Shown here: positions 44,819 to 53,382 of the stretch, one piece after another
How the letters are laid out: the number at the start of each line of letters is the position of its first letter
How positions within the stretch are numbered: the first letter of the stretch is position 1
From: an uncultured Holophagaceae bacterium
GTDB taxonomy: Bacteria > Acidobacteriota > Holophagae > Holophagales > Holophagaceae
Direction of reading: 5' to 3'
Length of the DNA stretch: 64,000 nt
NCBI GenBank assembly: GCA_903843705.1
Contig: CAIMQW010000298.1
Coordinates: 1 to 64,000, forward strand
Notes under the pieces: generated by a model
Databases searched by the model: none
Told to the model about the DNA's origin: nothing
What the model saw: only the letters and a program-made list of their open reading frames with translations
Position numbers and translations under genes: made by a program

Positions 44819-45385
44819 ATGGACATTCTTACCCTCGAACTCCTCGACGTCACGGTCTTCCAGGCTCTGCTGGAGCTGCGGGCCCTCTTGGCGGAGCATC
44901 CGGGCGAGCCCATGCGCATCCTGGGCGAGGAGGACCTGCTCCGCCTCAACGTGGTGGGCTTCCTGGAGAAGCAGGGTCGCATCGTCCGGACGACCCAGCC
45001 CGGCAACCCCTGGGAGGTGCAGGTGGCAGCCGCCTCCCGCCCCCTGGCTCCGATCGTGCCCGCGGCCCCGCTGCGGCTGCCGGTGCTGCTGCTGCGGAGC
45101 GCCTTTGCCCCCGGCGACCGGGCCCTGGGCCGGCGCCTGCTGCTGGAGACCCTGGCCCTGCTGGAGGCGGGCACCCCCTGGCTCTGCCTCGCCCACCAGG
45201 CCGTGGAGCTGCTGGAGGACCCCGGGGCCCTGGTCATCCTGGAAGGCCTGCGGGGTCGGGGCATCCCGGTCCACGTCTCGGCGGCAAGCCTGGCCCATAG
45301 CGGCCTGGGTCCCACCACCTTCGACCAGGTCTCCGATGAAGGCTGGCAGAAGCTCCTTTCGCGCGGCGGCTTGACCGTGCTGTAG
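44819..45385 (+). CDS. YedF/TusA-DsrE-like protein lacking the sulfur-relay cysteines
   Basis: The 188-residue protein appears to have two halves. Residues 1 to about 70 follow the TusA pattern (strand, helix, strand: LELLDVTVFQALLELRALL, PMRILGEEDLLRLNVVGFLE) but have no CPxP cysteine. The second half follows the DsrE-like part of YedF (APGDRALGRRLLLETLALLE, LVILEGLRGRGIPVHVSAAS) but has no CGTC-type cysteine. Only one cysteine is left (PWLCLAHQ). I infer a regulatory or scaffold role rather than sulfur or selenium transfer. The assignment is from pattern, not from a search. Confidence 0.6.
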   Translation: MDILTLELLDVTVFQALLELRALLAEHPGEPMRILGEEDLLRLNVVGFLEKQGRIVRTTQPGNPWEVQVAAASRPLAPIVPAAPLRLPVLLLRSAFAPGDRALGRRLLLETLALLEAGTPWLCLAHQAVELLEDPGALVILEGLRGRGIPVHVSAASLAHSGLGPTTFDQVSDEGWQKLLSRGGLTVL

Positions 45386-45412
45386 GCTGGTGGAGGAGCC
45401 CATGCCCTCCCG

Positions 45413-46060
45413 ATGAACCTGCCCAACATTCTCTCCGTTGCCCGCATCCTTATGGTGCCGGTGCTGGTTGTCGTCCTGATGACGAAGGTGACGAATCATG
45501 AGGTCATCGGGGTGGTCGTCTTTTGGATCGCCTCCATCACGGACTGGCTGGACGGCTACCTGGCCCGCCGCTGGAAGCAGGTGACGACCCTGGGCAAGCT
45601 CCTGGATCCCCTGGCGGACAAGCTGCTGGTCTCTGGAGCGCTGATCTCGCTGGTAGAGCTCAACCTGGCCCCGGCGTGGATGACCTTCATCATCCTGGCG
45701 CGGGAGTTCGCCATCACAGGGCTGCGGGGCATCGCCAGCGAGGAAGGCCTCACCATCCCTGCCGGTACCGTGGGCAAATGGAAGATGGGCTTCCAGGTGG
45801 CGGCCATCTCCTGTCTCCTGCTCGGGCCCCGCCTGGACTACTGGCTCTACCTCTGGACCCGCTACGAGATCTTCTCCTTCTTCATCCAGCTCAACCGGCC
45901 CTACACCTTCTTCTGGGGCATGGGCGTCCTGCTGCTCTGGGGCGCCGTGATCCTGGCGATCTGGAGCGCGGTCTCCTACTTCCACGGCTTCTGGAAGGTG
46001 GTGGGACCCCGCATCATGGCCGAAAACAGCCACCTGACTGGCCCCGAGGACACCGAATGA
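45413..46060 (+). CDS. pgsA: CDP-diacylglycerol--glycerol-3-phosphate 3-phosphatidyltransferase
   Basis: PgsA makes phosphatidylglycerol phosphate, the first committed step of phosphatidylglycerol and cardiolipin. The 215-residue membrane protein starts MNLPNILSVARILMVPVLV and has the CDP-alcohol phosphotransferase motif DGYLARRWKQVTTLGKLLDP. The last conserved Asp is in the adjoining LADK. It is slightly longer than usual at the C-terminus. Its stop overlaps the next start (ATGA), coupling it to a DUF502 protein. Confidence 0.93.
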   Translation: MNLPNILSVARILMVPVLVVVLMTKVTNHEVIGVVVFWIASITDWLDGYLARRWKQVTTLGKLLDPLADKLLVSGALISLVELNLAPAWMTFIILAREFAITGLRGIASEEGLTIPAGTVGKWKMGFQVAAISCLLLGPRLDYWLYLWTRYEIFSFFIQLNRPYTFFWGMGVLLLWGAVILAIWSAVSYFHGFWKVVGPRIMAENSHLTGPEDTE

Positions 46061-46674
46061 TCCGCAAGTACCTCCTCGCAGGCCTTTTTACTCTGCTGCC
46101 GCTGGTGGTGACCCTCTGGATCCTCAAGGGCATCTTCAACTCCCTGCTGGACATCTTCCGGGTTCCGCTGACCTGGCTGGCCCACCTGATGCGGATGCCG
46201 GACCCACCGACCTGGGGGCTGGCCCTCGTTTCGGCGGTGGGCACGCTGCTGCTGCTGGTCCTCGTCGGCGCCCTGGTGGGCAACTACGTCGGCCGCCAGC
46301 TCCTGACCTGGCTTGATGACGTGATGATGCATGTCCCCCTGGTCAAGTCCATCTATGGCGCCACGCGCCAGCTCATGGGCGCCATCCAATCGGGGCAGGG
46401 CGGCAGCTTCAAGGACGTGGTGATGGTGGAATGGCCCCACGCAGGGTCCTACACCCTGGGCTTCGTGGCCAGCCGGGACTGCTCCTGGGCCATGGACGGG
46501 GGGCCGGAGATGGTCGCGGTCTATGTGCCCACCGCCCCGAATCCCACCTCCGGCTACGTCGTCATGATCGAGGCCACCCGGGTGCGGCCCCTGCCGATCA
46601 ACGCCGATCAGGCCCTCACCTGGGCCGTCAGCGGCGGGGTCGTAGTGCCCGTCCCCTCCAGCCACCCCAAGTAA
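46057..46674 (+). CDS. DUF502 family membrane protein
   Basis: The 205-residue protein has two N-terminal membrane helices (YLLAGLFTLLPLVVTLWILK and the segment near VGTLLLLVLVGALVGNYVG) and then the conserved soluble part PLVKSIYGATRQLM, FKDVVMVEWPHAGSYTLGFV and VYVPTAPNPTSGYVVM. These match DUF502. The function is unknown. Co-translation with pgsA points to a membrane or lipid-related role. Confidence 0.88.
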   Translation: MIRKYLLAGLFTLLPLVVTLWILKGIFNSLLDIFRVPLTWLAHLMRMPDPPTWGLALVSAVGTLLLLVLVGALVGNYVGRQLLTWLDDVMMHVPLVKSIYGATRQLMGAIQSGQGGSFKDVVMVEWPHAGSYTLGFVASRDCSWAMDGGPEMVAVYVPTAPNPTSGYVVMIEATRVRPLPINADQALTWAVSGGVVVPVPSSHPK

Positions 46675-46735
46675 GGACGGCCCCGGCAAGAGCCGGCTCC
46701 TGCCAACCAAGGAAGTTCCCCATGACGGTGCCCGA

Positions 46736-47161
46736 GTGAGTCTGCTGGTCTGGAACCCCGAGTGGGACACGGGCATTGCCCTGATCGACGCGCAGCACCG
46801 GATCCTGCTTGGGCAGGTAGACGTCCTCATGACCGCCATTCACGAAAATGATGTGGATCGCCACATGCCCAGCCTGCTGGCCTTCCTCGCCGACTATGTG
46901 GACGAGCACTTCCAGATGGAAGAGGAGAGGATGGCGGCCACGGGCTATCCCGGCATCGAGGGACACCGCGCCATTCACGACGGCATGCGCCGGGACGTGG
47001 CCAGCCTGGTCGAGCGCTTCGAGGTGAACTCGCAGACCCTCAACGAGGAGGTGCTCGACTTCCTCATGGACTGGCTCGTCAAGCACATCAACGGCGAAGA
47101 CCGCCGCCTGGCCCGGCACCTCCACCAGTGGGCCGATGCGAACCCGAGGACCCAGCCATGA
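46736..47161 (+). CDS. Bacteriohemerythrin
   Basis: The 141-residue four-helix protein has the diiron ligands of hemerythrin: LIDAQHRILL, DEHFQMEEERM, GHRAIHDGM and LVKHINGEDR. These bind O2 or NO and are common in microaerophiles. Start is GTG, the best in-frame choice. It is coupled to the next gene (ATGA overlap). Its role may be O2 delivery, sensing or detoxification. Confidence 0.9.
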   Translation: MSLLVWNPEWDTGIALIDAQHRILLGQVDVLMTAIHENDVDRHMPSLLAFLADYVDEHFQMEEERMAATGYPGIEGHRAIHDGMRRDVASLVERFEVNSQTLNEEVLDFLMDWLVKHINGEDRRLARHLHQWADANPRTQP

Positions 47162-47892
47162 CTGGCGCTGGGCTGTCCGGGAAGCGCCTCCTCGTGACCG
47201 GGGCAGGCAGCGGCCTGGGCAGGGCCGCTGCGCGGCTGTTCCAGGCCCGCGGGGCAGAGGTGTTGCTGGTCGGCCGGCGTCTGGAGGCCCTGCAGGAGAC
47301 CTTGCCGGGTGCGGTGTGCATCGCCCTGGATCACGCCGACGAGGCCGCCGTCCGCGCCTTCGCCCAGAGCTGCCCCCCCCTGGATGGGCTGTTCCTGGCG
47401 GCGGGCGCTCTCCGCACTGGCGCAGTGGAGGCTTCCCCGGGAGCGGTCTTCGACGCAATGATCGCCGCCAACCTGCGTGGACCCTGGCTGCTGGCGCACC
47501 ACCTGGGCCCGCTCCTGAAGCCGGGCGCAAGCGTCGTGCTGGTAGGCTCCAACATCGCTCTGCGGGCCATCCCGGACAGCGCCGCCTACACCGTCGCCAA
47601 GGCCGGTGTGCACATGCTGGCCAAGGTCCTGGCCCTGGAGTGGGCGCCCCGGCAGATCCGCTGCAATGCCATCGCGCCTGGTCCTGTGCACACGCCCATG
47701 GTGGACAAGCGCCTAGCCGGCAGCGCCGATCCCGCCGGAGATCTGGCGCGGCTGGCCGGGGTGAATCCCCTGGGGCGCTTGGGCACCGCAACCGAGGTTG
47801 CGGCCCTTGCGGCCCACCTCCTGAGCGACGAGAGCGCCTGGACCACGGGGACCGTGATCCCCATCGATGGCGGTGCCGACGCGGTGTACTGA
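47158..47892 (+). CDS. Short-chain dehydrogenase/reductase (FabG-like)
   Basis: The 244-residue enzyme has the TGAGSGLGRAA dinucleotide motif, the catalytic Ser in LVGSNIALRAI, the YTVAK motif, and the C-terminal IPIDGGADAVY close to FabG-type ends. The AAGALR segment replaces the usual NNAG. It is coupled to the hemerythrin gene and followed by a GlpD-like gene. The substrate is unknown. Confidence 0.85.
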   Translation: MTGAGLSGKRLLVTGAGSGLGRAAARLFQARGAEVLLVGRRLEALQETLPGAVCIALDHADEAAVRAFAQSCPPLDGLFLAAGALRTGAVEASPGAVFDAMIAANLRGPWLLAHHLGPLLKPGASVVLVGSNIALRAIPDSAAYTVAKAGVHMLAKVLALEWAPRQIRCNAIAPGPVHTPMVDKRLAGSADPAGDLARLAGVNPLGRLGTATEVAALAAHLLSDESAWTTGTVIPIDGGADAVY

Positions 47893-47928
47893 CCCCGCCA
47901 CTCAGGCACACTGGTGCAAGGAGGCCCC

Positions 47929-49161
47929 GTGCCTGAAGCTGCCTGGCCTGTACCGCCTCAAGGCACCTGCCCGCTGCCTTCGGCGCTGGACGTGGACGTG
48001 GCCATCCTCGGCGCGGGCATCCACGGCGCGGCGCTGGCGCGGGAGCTGGGCCTGCGCGGCGTCTCCTGTGCCCTCGTGGACAAGGGCGAGGTGGGCGGCG
48101 GCACCAGCCAGTGGTCCAGCCAGCTGCTGCATGGCGGCATCCGCTACCTGCTCACGGGGGACATCCGCCAGATGCGCGAGGGGCTAGCCGAGCGGGCCGC
48201 CTGGGCGCGCATCGCGCCCCGCCGATGCCGCTGGGAGGCCTTCTGGATGCCCCACCGCTCCTGGCCCGAGGGCCTGGCCCACCGGATCGGTATCGGCCTC
48301 TATGACCACTGGGGCTCGGACCGCCCGGACTGGCCACCCGAACTGCGCCTGGGGCCAGTGCCGCAGGATGTCTTCCAGGCAGACCCGCGCAGCGTCCAGG
48401 CCCCTTTCCGGGGCGCCACGGCCTATGCGGACCTGATGACCTGGGACCGCGAGCTGACCAAGGACCTGGCGGCCTCCAGTGACGCGCTGGTCCTGGACTT
48501 CCACGACCCGGAGGCCTTCGAGGACGCGGGCGGCGAGCTGCGGACCCTGCGCCTGCGGGATCGCCGTGACGGCACCTGTCGGCAGCTCCGGGCCCGCCGG
48601 TGGGTGGGCGCGCTGGGCCCCTGGACCGACGGCGCCCTCGCGGCCTGGTTCGGCGAGACCCGCCCGCGCCTGCGCCTATCCGCGGGCATCCACCTTTGGT
48701 TCGACGCCCTGCCGGGCTGCGAGCGCCCCTGGGCCATCCGCCGACCCAAGGGCCGCATCCTCTTCGTGATCCCCCGGGACGGCCAGCTGCAGGTGGGCAC
48801 CACCGAGCGGGAGGTGACCGACGGCTGGGTGCCCATCGTCGTGGAGGAGCGCGAGGAGCTGTTCCAGGCCCTGGAGGAGAACCTCCCCGCCGTGCCCTGG
48901 CGCAGCCTGCCGGTGCGGGCCGAGGAGCTGGGTGTGCGGCCCCTCGTCGTCGCCGCCGGCCTCACCACCCACCTGAGCCGCGAGGCCATCCTGGAGCGGC
49001 ACCCCCGCTTCAGCAACCTCCACCTGGTGCTGGGCGGCAAGCTCACCACCGCCCGCGCCCTCATGGACCGCCTCGCCACAGACCTCACGGGTCAGCCCTG
49101 CAGTGCGTCTACCACCGAGCCCCTGCGCCTTTGGGATGGACACTCCCCAGCGTTCCGGTAG
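47929..49161 (+). CDS. GlpD-like FAD-dependent oxidoreductase, short form
   Basis: The 410-residue protein resembles glycerol-3-phosphate dehydrogenase: VDVAILGAGIHGAALARELG binds FAD, and TSQWSSQLLHGGIRYLLTGD, RPKGRILFVIPRDGQLQVGT and LGGKLTTARALMDRLA are family segments. GlpD and GlpA are usually over 500 residues; the C-terminal helical domain is missing. A GTG at 47929 after AAGGAGG is the better start than one five codons earlier. It may oxidise glycerol 3-phosphate to dihydroxyacetone phosphate, or act on a related substrate. It ends 18 bases before tRNA-Arg. Confidence 0.78.
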   Translation: MPEAAWPVPPQGTCPLPSALDVDVAILGAGIHGAALARELGLRGVSCALVDKGEVGGGTSQWSSQLLHGGIRYLLTGDIRQMREGLAERAAWARIAPRRCRWEAFWMPHRSWPEGLAHRIGIGLYDHWGSDRPDWPPELRLGPVPQDVFQADPRSVQAPFRGATAYADLMTWDRELTKDLAASSDALVLDFHDPEAFEDAGGELRTLRLRDRRDGTCRQLRARRWVGALGPWTDGALAAWFGETRPRLRLSAGIHLWFDALPGCERPWAIRRPKGRILFVIPRDGQLQVGTTEREVTDGWVPIVVEEREELFQALEENLPAVPWRSLPVRAEELGVRPLVVAAGLTTHLSREAILERHPRFSNLHLVLGGKLTTARALMDRLATDLTGQPCSASTTEPLRLWDGHSPAFR

Positions 49162-49178
49162 AATCATTCTTTCAGTAC

Positions 49179-49255
49179 GGTCCCGTAGCTCAGCTGGATA
49201 GAGCATCAGACTACGAATCTGAGGGTCGGACGTTCGAGTCGTCTCGGGACCACCA
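49179..49255 (+). tRNA. tRNA-Arg (anticodon ACG)
   Basis: The cloverleaf is complete. The acceptor GGTCCCG pairs with CGGGACC, the anticodon stem TCAGA/TCTGA holds loop CTACGAA (anticodon ACG, codons CGN), and the T arm has GTTCGAGTC. The discriminator A and CCA are encoded. The gene marks the left edge of an accessory island, which suggests its 3' end is an integration site. Confidence 0.97.
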
Positions 49256-49262
49256 AGAAAAC

Positions 49263-49285
49263 AGAGGCACTATATAGGTGCCTCT
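49263..49285 (+). terminator. tRNA-Arg terminator hairpin
   Basis: AGAGGCAC (49263-49270), loop of seven, GTGCCTCT (49278-49285), then TGTTAATTTT. This is a typical intrinsic terminator just downstream of the tRNA. Confidence 0.8.
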
Positions 49286-49322
49286 TGTTAATTTTAGACA
49301 TGCGGGTTTGCCCAAAAATGGC

Positions 49323-49342
49323 TGGGTGGCAAATGGGTGGCA
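49323..49342. repeat. Two direct TGGGTGGCA repeats, possible integrase arm sites
   Basis: TGGGTGGCA occurs at 49323-49331 and 49334-49342, eleven bases apart in phase, 70 bases from the tRNA 3' end. Short direct repeats of this kind near a tRNA-linked junction are typical of integrase arm sites. No tyrosine integrase gene is in the window, so this is only suggestive. Apart from this, the terminator and the palindrome at 49523-49586, the gap 49256-49627 holds no supported gene. Confidence 0.4.
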
Positions 49343-49522
49343 GATCGGGGAAGAATTGCCACAACTCGCCTCGCTTGGGTGCCGGAAGAGAGCTTCGTAC
49401 GGTTCCACGGAATGTGACTTACAAATCCTGGGCTCTGAAAAAATTACGATGCTCCGGTGGGAAGCCAGATCCCCCAGGTTTGTCCCGAGAAGTCTGAGCT
49501 TGGCCACCTATGCGCACCTATA

Positions 49523-49586
49523 GCTCCGTTTGGGTCCCACCGTCACCCCCGCGAGGACACGGGTGACGGTGGGACCCTTACGGAGC
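49523..49586. other. Large palindrome with 24 paired bases per arm
   Basis: GGGTCCCACCGTCACCC (49532-49548) pairs perfectly with GGGTGACGGTGGGACCC (49561-49577). After a TT/TT internal loop, GCTCCGT (49523-49529) pairs with ACGGAGC (49580-49586). It lies just left of the convergent unknown gene's stop. It could be a bidirectional terminator or a mobile-element structure. Confidence 0.7.
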
Positions 49587-49627
49587 GTGCCAAAGCAGGA
49601 GTGCCGGAGAAGGTACAGTGGTTTGCC

Positions 49628-50353
49628 TCAGTACTCTGTTCGCTCCACGACCGTGGCCACCAGATGGCACACCATGGACACCCGCTCCGGTGTATCGGCG
49701 TCAAGGTAGTAGTCCGAAGCGATAAGCGCTCCCAAAATGTTCTCGCTGTGGGTCAACCACTGGAGAGTTCGAGCGACAGGCGGTACCGCCCAAAAGGTTT
49801 GAAGTTGTGTGATGCACCAACTCAAAGCAAGGGCGCTCTCAGACTCGACAGAGACGTCCTGGAGCCTGTAGGTGAGGTCCAGGAAATCGCTAACGGCCTC
49901 GTCTGACTTCAGGTACCGGGTGAGAGCACGGAAATCGAGGTGAATCCTAGGACTACTGATCGCCAGCCCTTCTATTGTCAGATGCTGGGTCAACGCCGAG
50001 CCCACCTGCCTCTGGGCCAAGCGAACCCTATCAGCAAGCTGGTAGTAGGTAGCTTCGTCCACGGCTTCGAACAGCGTTTCCAGAGCCTCAGGTTGAGTGA
50101 GCCACCTCGTTGCACGTGCAACGGTTCTCGAAGACCAATACTGCCCAAGGTGTTCGACAATCCGGGCCAAAGACCACATCGCTTCTTCTCTTGGTGTCAG
50201 ACATCCAAGTCGGCGGTAGCCGCCTCTGGCGCTGTCATACGGTCCGAGTTCGATGCTGCCCGCGACTTCGAAGAACATGTCTTCCCCAAGCACCATTTCG
50301 ACCAGGGTCGGAATGAAGGCTGCATCGTCTGGGATTGCCGGTTCAGGCTGCAT
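49628..50353 (-). CDS. Unknown island protein
   Basis: I do not recognise this 241-residue protein. It is soluble and mostly helical. Segments include FIPTLVEMVLGEDMFFEVAG, REEAMWSLARIVEHLGQYW and two related WLT helices (RATRWLTQPEALETLFEAV and ARTLQWLTHSENILGALI). These suggest an internal duplication of about 130 residues. The ATG giving MQPEPAIPDD has GGAG seven bases upstream. The frame runs on through a tandem DNA repeat (giving FPLTS repeats), which I take as untranslated. It is the first gene of the island and is divergent from hsdM. Confidence 0.6.
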   Translation of the reverse strand: MQPEPAIPDDAAFIPTLVEMVLGEDMFFEVAGSIELGPYDSARGGYRRLGCLTPREEAMWSLARIVEHLGQYWSSRTVARATRWLTQPEALETLFEAVDEATYYQLADRVRLAQRQVGSALTQHLTIEGLAISSPRIHLDFRALTRYLKSDEAVSDFLDLTYRLQDVSVESESALALSWCITQLQTFWAVPPVARTLQWLTHSENILGALIASDYYLDADTPERVSMVCHLVATVVERTEY

Positions 50354-50416
50354 CGTCGCTCCAGGGGCCAACGGTCGGCCCATAACCTTCGGGTCCCCGC
50401 CTCCCATGGGTCGGAC

Positions 50417-50467
50417 CGGGAACGACGTGAGCGGGAACGACGTGAGCGGGAACGACGTGAGCGGGAA
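50417..50467. repeat. 15-bp tandem repeat, 3.4 copies
   Basis: CGGGAACGACGTGAG repeats at 50417-50431, 50432-50446 and 50447-50461, with a partial fourth copy. There are no spacers, so it is not a CRISPR. A copy with one change lies at 57563-57577, on the other side of the restriction genes. The rest of 50354-50742 has no supported gene and must hold the divergent promoters. Confidence 0.85.
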
Positions 50468-50742
50468 GCGAAGCGGGTAGAGCCAGGGGCGGCGGAAGAG
50501 GACCCGAAGTGGCCCGACCGGATGGACCCTGGGGCAGGGATGAAGGCGGGCCAACTCGAAGTGGTCAGGAATTAATGGACACCAAATGGCAAATAGGTTG
50601 GTGTATCCGTCTGTCATGCCTGTACAGACTGAGGTTTCGGGCGACATTTCAAATCGGACCCTGCTAGGTTCTATGCATACCTGACAGAGCGTTTGTGACC
50701 CGTCCTGCCGCATTTCCACCCACCACGGAGTCCGTGATCCCC

Positions 50743-52197
50743 ATGTTCGAGCAGACCTTCAAGAACATCGACGACATCCTGCACAAGGATGCCGGGTGCA
50801 CCAGTGAACTGGACTACACGGAGCAGTCCTCCTGGCTGCTGTTCCTGAAGTACCTGGATGCCCTGGAGGAGGACAAGGCCACCGAGGCTGCCCTGGACAG
50901 CAAGACCTTCAGCTTCATCCTGGACAAGCCGTTCCGGTGGGGGACCTGGGCGGCGCCGAAGGGCAGGGATGGGAAACTAGACCACAACAAGGCCCTGACG
51001 GGGGATGACCTCCGGGACTTCGTGAACCAGAAGCTTTTCCCCTACCTGCACGGCTTCAAGCAGAAGGCCAGCGGACCGGACACCATCGAATACAAGGTCG
51101 GGGAGATCTTCGGGGAGATCAAGAACCGCATCCAGAGTGGCTACAACCTCCGGGAGGTCATCGACCTGGTGGACGAACTCCGATTCAAGTCCCAGGACGA
51201 GAAGCATGAACTCTCCCACCTATATGAAGCCAAGATCAAGAACATGGGCAACGCCGGGCGTAACGGCGGCGAGTATTACACGCCCCGGCCCCTTATCCGG
51301 GCCATCGTCCAGGTGGTTCAGCCCAAGATCGGTCAACGCATCTATGACCCGGCAGTGGGGTCGGCAGGATTTTTGTGCGAGTCCTTCGAGTTCCTGAAGC
51401 AGAAGAAGGGGCTCACCGTCACGGAGTCCCAGACCCTCCAGAAGAAGACCTTCTACGGCAAGGAGAAAAAGAGCCTGGCCTATGTCATCGGGATCATGAA
51501 CATGATCCTCCACGGCATCGACGCCCCGAACATCATCCACACGAACACCCTGGCCGAGAACCTATCGGACATCCAGGAGAAGGACCGCTACGACATCGTG
51601 CTGGCCAATCCGCCCTTCGGCGGTAAGGAGCGGGCTGAGGTCCAGCAGAACTTCCCGATTCGGACGGGCGAGACCGCCTACCTGTTCCTCCAGCACTTCA
51701 TCAAGAGTTTGAAGGCCGGGGGCAGGGCAGGCATCGTCATCAAGAACACCTTCCTCAGCAACAACGACAACGCCTCCATGTCCCTACGGAAGAAGCTGCT
51801 GGAGGAGTGCAACCTACATACGGTCTTGGACTGCCCCGGTGGCACCTTCCAGGGTGCGGGCGTTAAGACCGTGGTGCTGTTCTTCGAGAAGGGTGCACCC
51901 ACCCAGAAGGTTTGGTATTACCAACTCCAGCCAGGCCGGAACATGGGGAAGACCAACCCGTTGAACGATGAGGACCTGTCCGAGTTCATGGCCTTGCAGA
52001 AGACCCTGGCAAACTCGCCCAAGTCCTGGTCCGTGGATATAAAGGCCATTGATATGGCCAGCTTTGACCTGTCGGTGAAGAACCCCAGCGGAGGCGAGGA
52101 AGTTGTCCTTCGGACCCCGGAAGACATCCTGGATGAGATCGCGGCCCTGGATGCCGAGAGTGCCGAGGCGTTGGCAACCATCCGGGGGCTGTTGTGA
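50743..52197 (+). CDS. hsdM: Type I restriction-modification system, methyltransferase subunit HsdM
   Basis: The 484-residue subunit methylates adenine at the N6 position to protect the host sites chosen by HsdS. It has the N-terminal HsdM helical domain (FEQTFKNIDDIL), the SAM motif DPAVGSAGFLCESFEF and the catalytic DIVLANPPFGGKE. The start is the ATG giving MFEQTF; the frame extends 16 codons upstream without family similarity. Its stop overlaps the hsdS start (GTGA). Confidence 0.95.
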   Translation: MFEQTFKNIDDILHKDAGCTSELDYTEQSSWLLFLKYLDALEEDKATEAALDSKTFSFILDKPFRWGTWAAPKGRDGKLDHNKALTGDDLRDFVNQKLFPYLHGFKQKASGPDTIEYKVGEIFGEIKNRIQSGYNLREVIDLVDELRFKSQDEKHELSHLYEAKIKNMGNAGRNGGEYYTPRPLIRAIVQVVQPKIGQRIYDPAVGSAGFLCESFEFLKQKKGLTVTESQTLQKKTFYGKEKKSLAYVIGIMNMILHGIDAPNIIHTNTLAENLSDIQEKDRYDIVLANPPFGGKERAEVQQNFPIRTGETAYLFLQHFIKSLKAGGRAGIVIKNTFLSNNDNASMSLRKKLLEECNLHTVLDCPGGTFQGAGVKTVVLFFEKGAPTQKVWYYQLQPGRNMGKTNPLNDEDLSEFMALQKTLANSPKSWSVDIKAIDMASFDLSVKNPSGGEEVVLRTPEDILDEIAALDAESAEALATIRGLL

Positions 52198-53360
52198 AGG
52201 CTGGGTGGGAAAGGAAAAAACTTCGAGATGTCTGCAGGCTCATTAATGGACGAGCGTACAGCAAACCAGAATTGTTGAATTCAGGGAAATACCCAGTGCT
52301 CCGCGTAGGTAATTTTTTTACTAACAACAGTTGGTACTACTCTGACCTTGAGCTTGATTCAGATAAGTATTGCGAAGACGGTGATCTGCTATATGCCTGG
52401 TCCGCTTCGTTTGGTCCGCGAATTTGGAACGGGCCGAAGGTCATATTCCATTACCACATCTGGAAGGTAGATCCTGATCAGTCCCTAATTGACAAGGGCT
52501 TCCTATTCAATTGGTTTCTATGGGATATGGAGCAGATAAAACTTGATCAAGGAACTGGAACAACAATGATGCATGTTGGGAAAGGTTCCATGGATGACCG
52601 GGATATTTGGATTCCCCCACTTCCCGAGCAAAAGCGCATTGTTGCCATCCTCGACGAAGCCTTCAACAGCATCGCCATTGCGAAGGCTAACGCCGAACAG
52701 AACCTTCAGAATGCTCAAGATGTGTTTGAGAGTTTCCTTCAATCCACCTTCAGCCAGTCCGGCAAAGGTTGGGTTGCCAAGAGGCTGTCAGATGTATGCA
52801 GAGAAATTACTGTTGGTCATGTCGGATCAATGGCCAAGCGCTACCAAGAGAGTGGTATCCCTTTTCTTCGTTCCCAAAACATCCGCCCGTTTGAAGTGTC
52901 GCTAGACAATGTCGTATTCATTGATTATGCGTTCCATTCTGAACTGAAAAAGTCACGACTACGCCCCGGTGACCTCGCCATTGTCAGAACTGGGTATCCC
53001 GGTACGGCGGCGGTCATCCCATCAGACCTCGTTGATGCAAATTGTAGTGATCTCGTCATTGTTAGACCTGGCAAAGAAATCAATCCGCACTACCTCGCCG
53101 CATTTTTCAACTCCACCTACGGCAAGAGTCTTGTGCTTGGGAAAATAGTTGGCGCGGCCCAGAAACACTTCAATGTCACATCGGCGAAGGAAGTCGCGTT
53201 GCACATCCCACCAATGCCCTACCAGCAAGCCTGTGTTGATAAGGTGGATACAATCCGATCCGAAACCCAACAATTAGAATGCATCTATCAACAGAAGACC
53301 GCTGCCCTTGATGAACTGAAGCAGTCCCTCCTTCACCGTGCCTTCAACGGCGACCTTTGA
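52194..53360 (+). CDS. hsdS: Type I restriction-modification system, specificity subunit HsdS
   Basis: The 388-residue subunit has two target-recognition domains, each followed by a long helix: WIPPLPEQKRIVAILDEAFN in the middle and IPPMPYQQACVDKVDTIRSE at the C-terminus. The DNA turns visibly AT-richer here than hsdM and hsdR. This is typical of HsdS genes that swap recognition domains. Start is GTG overlapping hsdM. The target sequence cannot be read from the protein. Confidence 0.92.
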   Translation: MKAGWERKKLRDVCRLINGRAYSKPELLNSGKYPVLRVGNFFTNNSWYYSDLELDSDKYCEDGDLLYAWSASFGPRIWNGPKVIFHYHIWKVDPDQSLIDKGFLFNWFLWDMEQIKLDQGTGTTMMHVGKGSMDDRDIWIPPLPEQKRIVAILDEAFNSIAIAKANAEQNLQNAQDVFESFLQSTFSQSGKGWVAKRLSDVCREITVGHVGSMAKRYQESGIPFLRSQNIRPFEVSLDNVVFIDYAFHSELKKSRLRPGDLAIVRTGYPGTAAVIPSDLVDANCSDLVIVRPGKEINPHYLAAFFNSTYGKSLVLGKIVGAAQKHFNVTSAKEVALHIPPMPYQQACVDKVDTIRSETQQLECIYQQKTAALDELKQSLLHRAFNGDL

Positions 53361-53382
53361 ACCGAATAACAAAAGGACAGAC

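Noticed and set aside
49211-49507. Frame antisense to tRNA-Arg ending in SRDDSNVRPSDS
   Set aside because: That ending is the reverse translation of a tRNA and is a well-known spurious call.
49278-49523. 81-codon frame after tRNA-Arg as an integrase fragment
   Set aside because: No catalytic R-H-R-Y pattern of tyrosine integrases is visible, and it overlaps repeats and the terminator.
50417-50467. CRISPR-like array
   Set aside because: The units are head-to-tail 15-mers with no spacers, and no cas genes are near.
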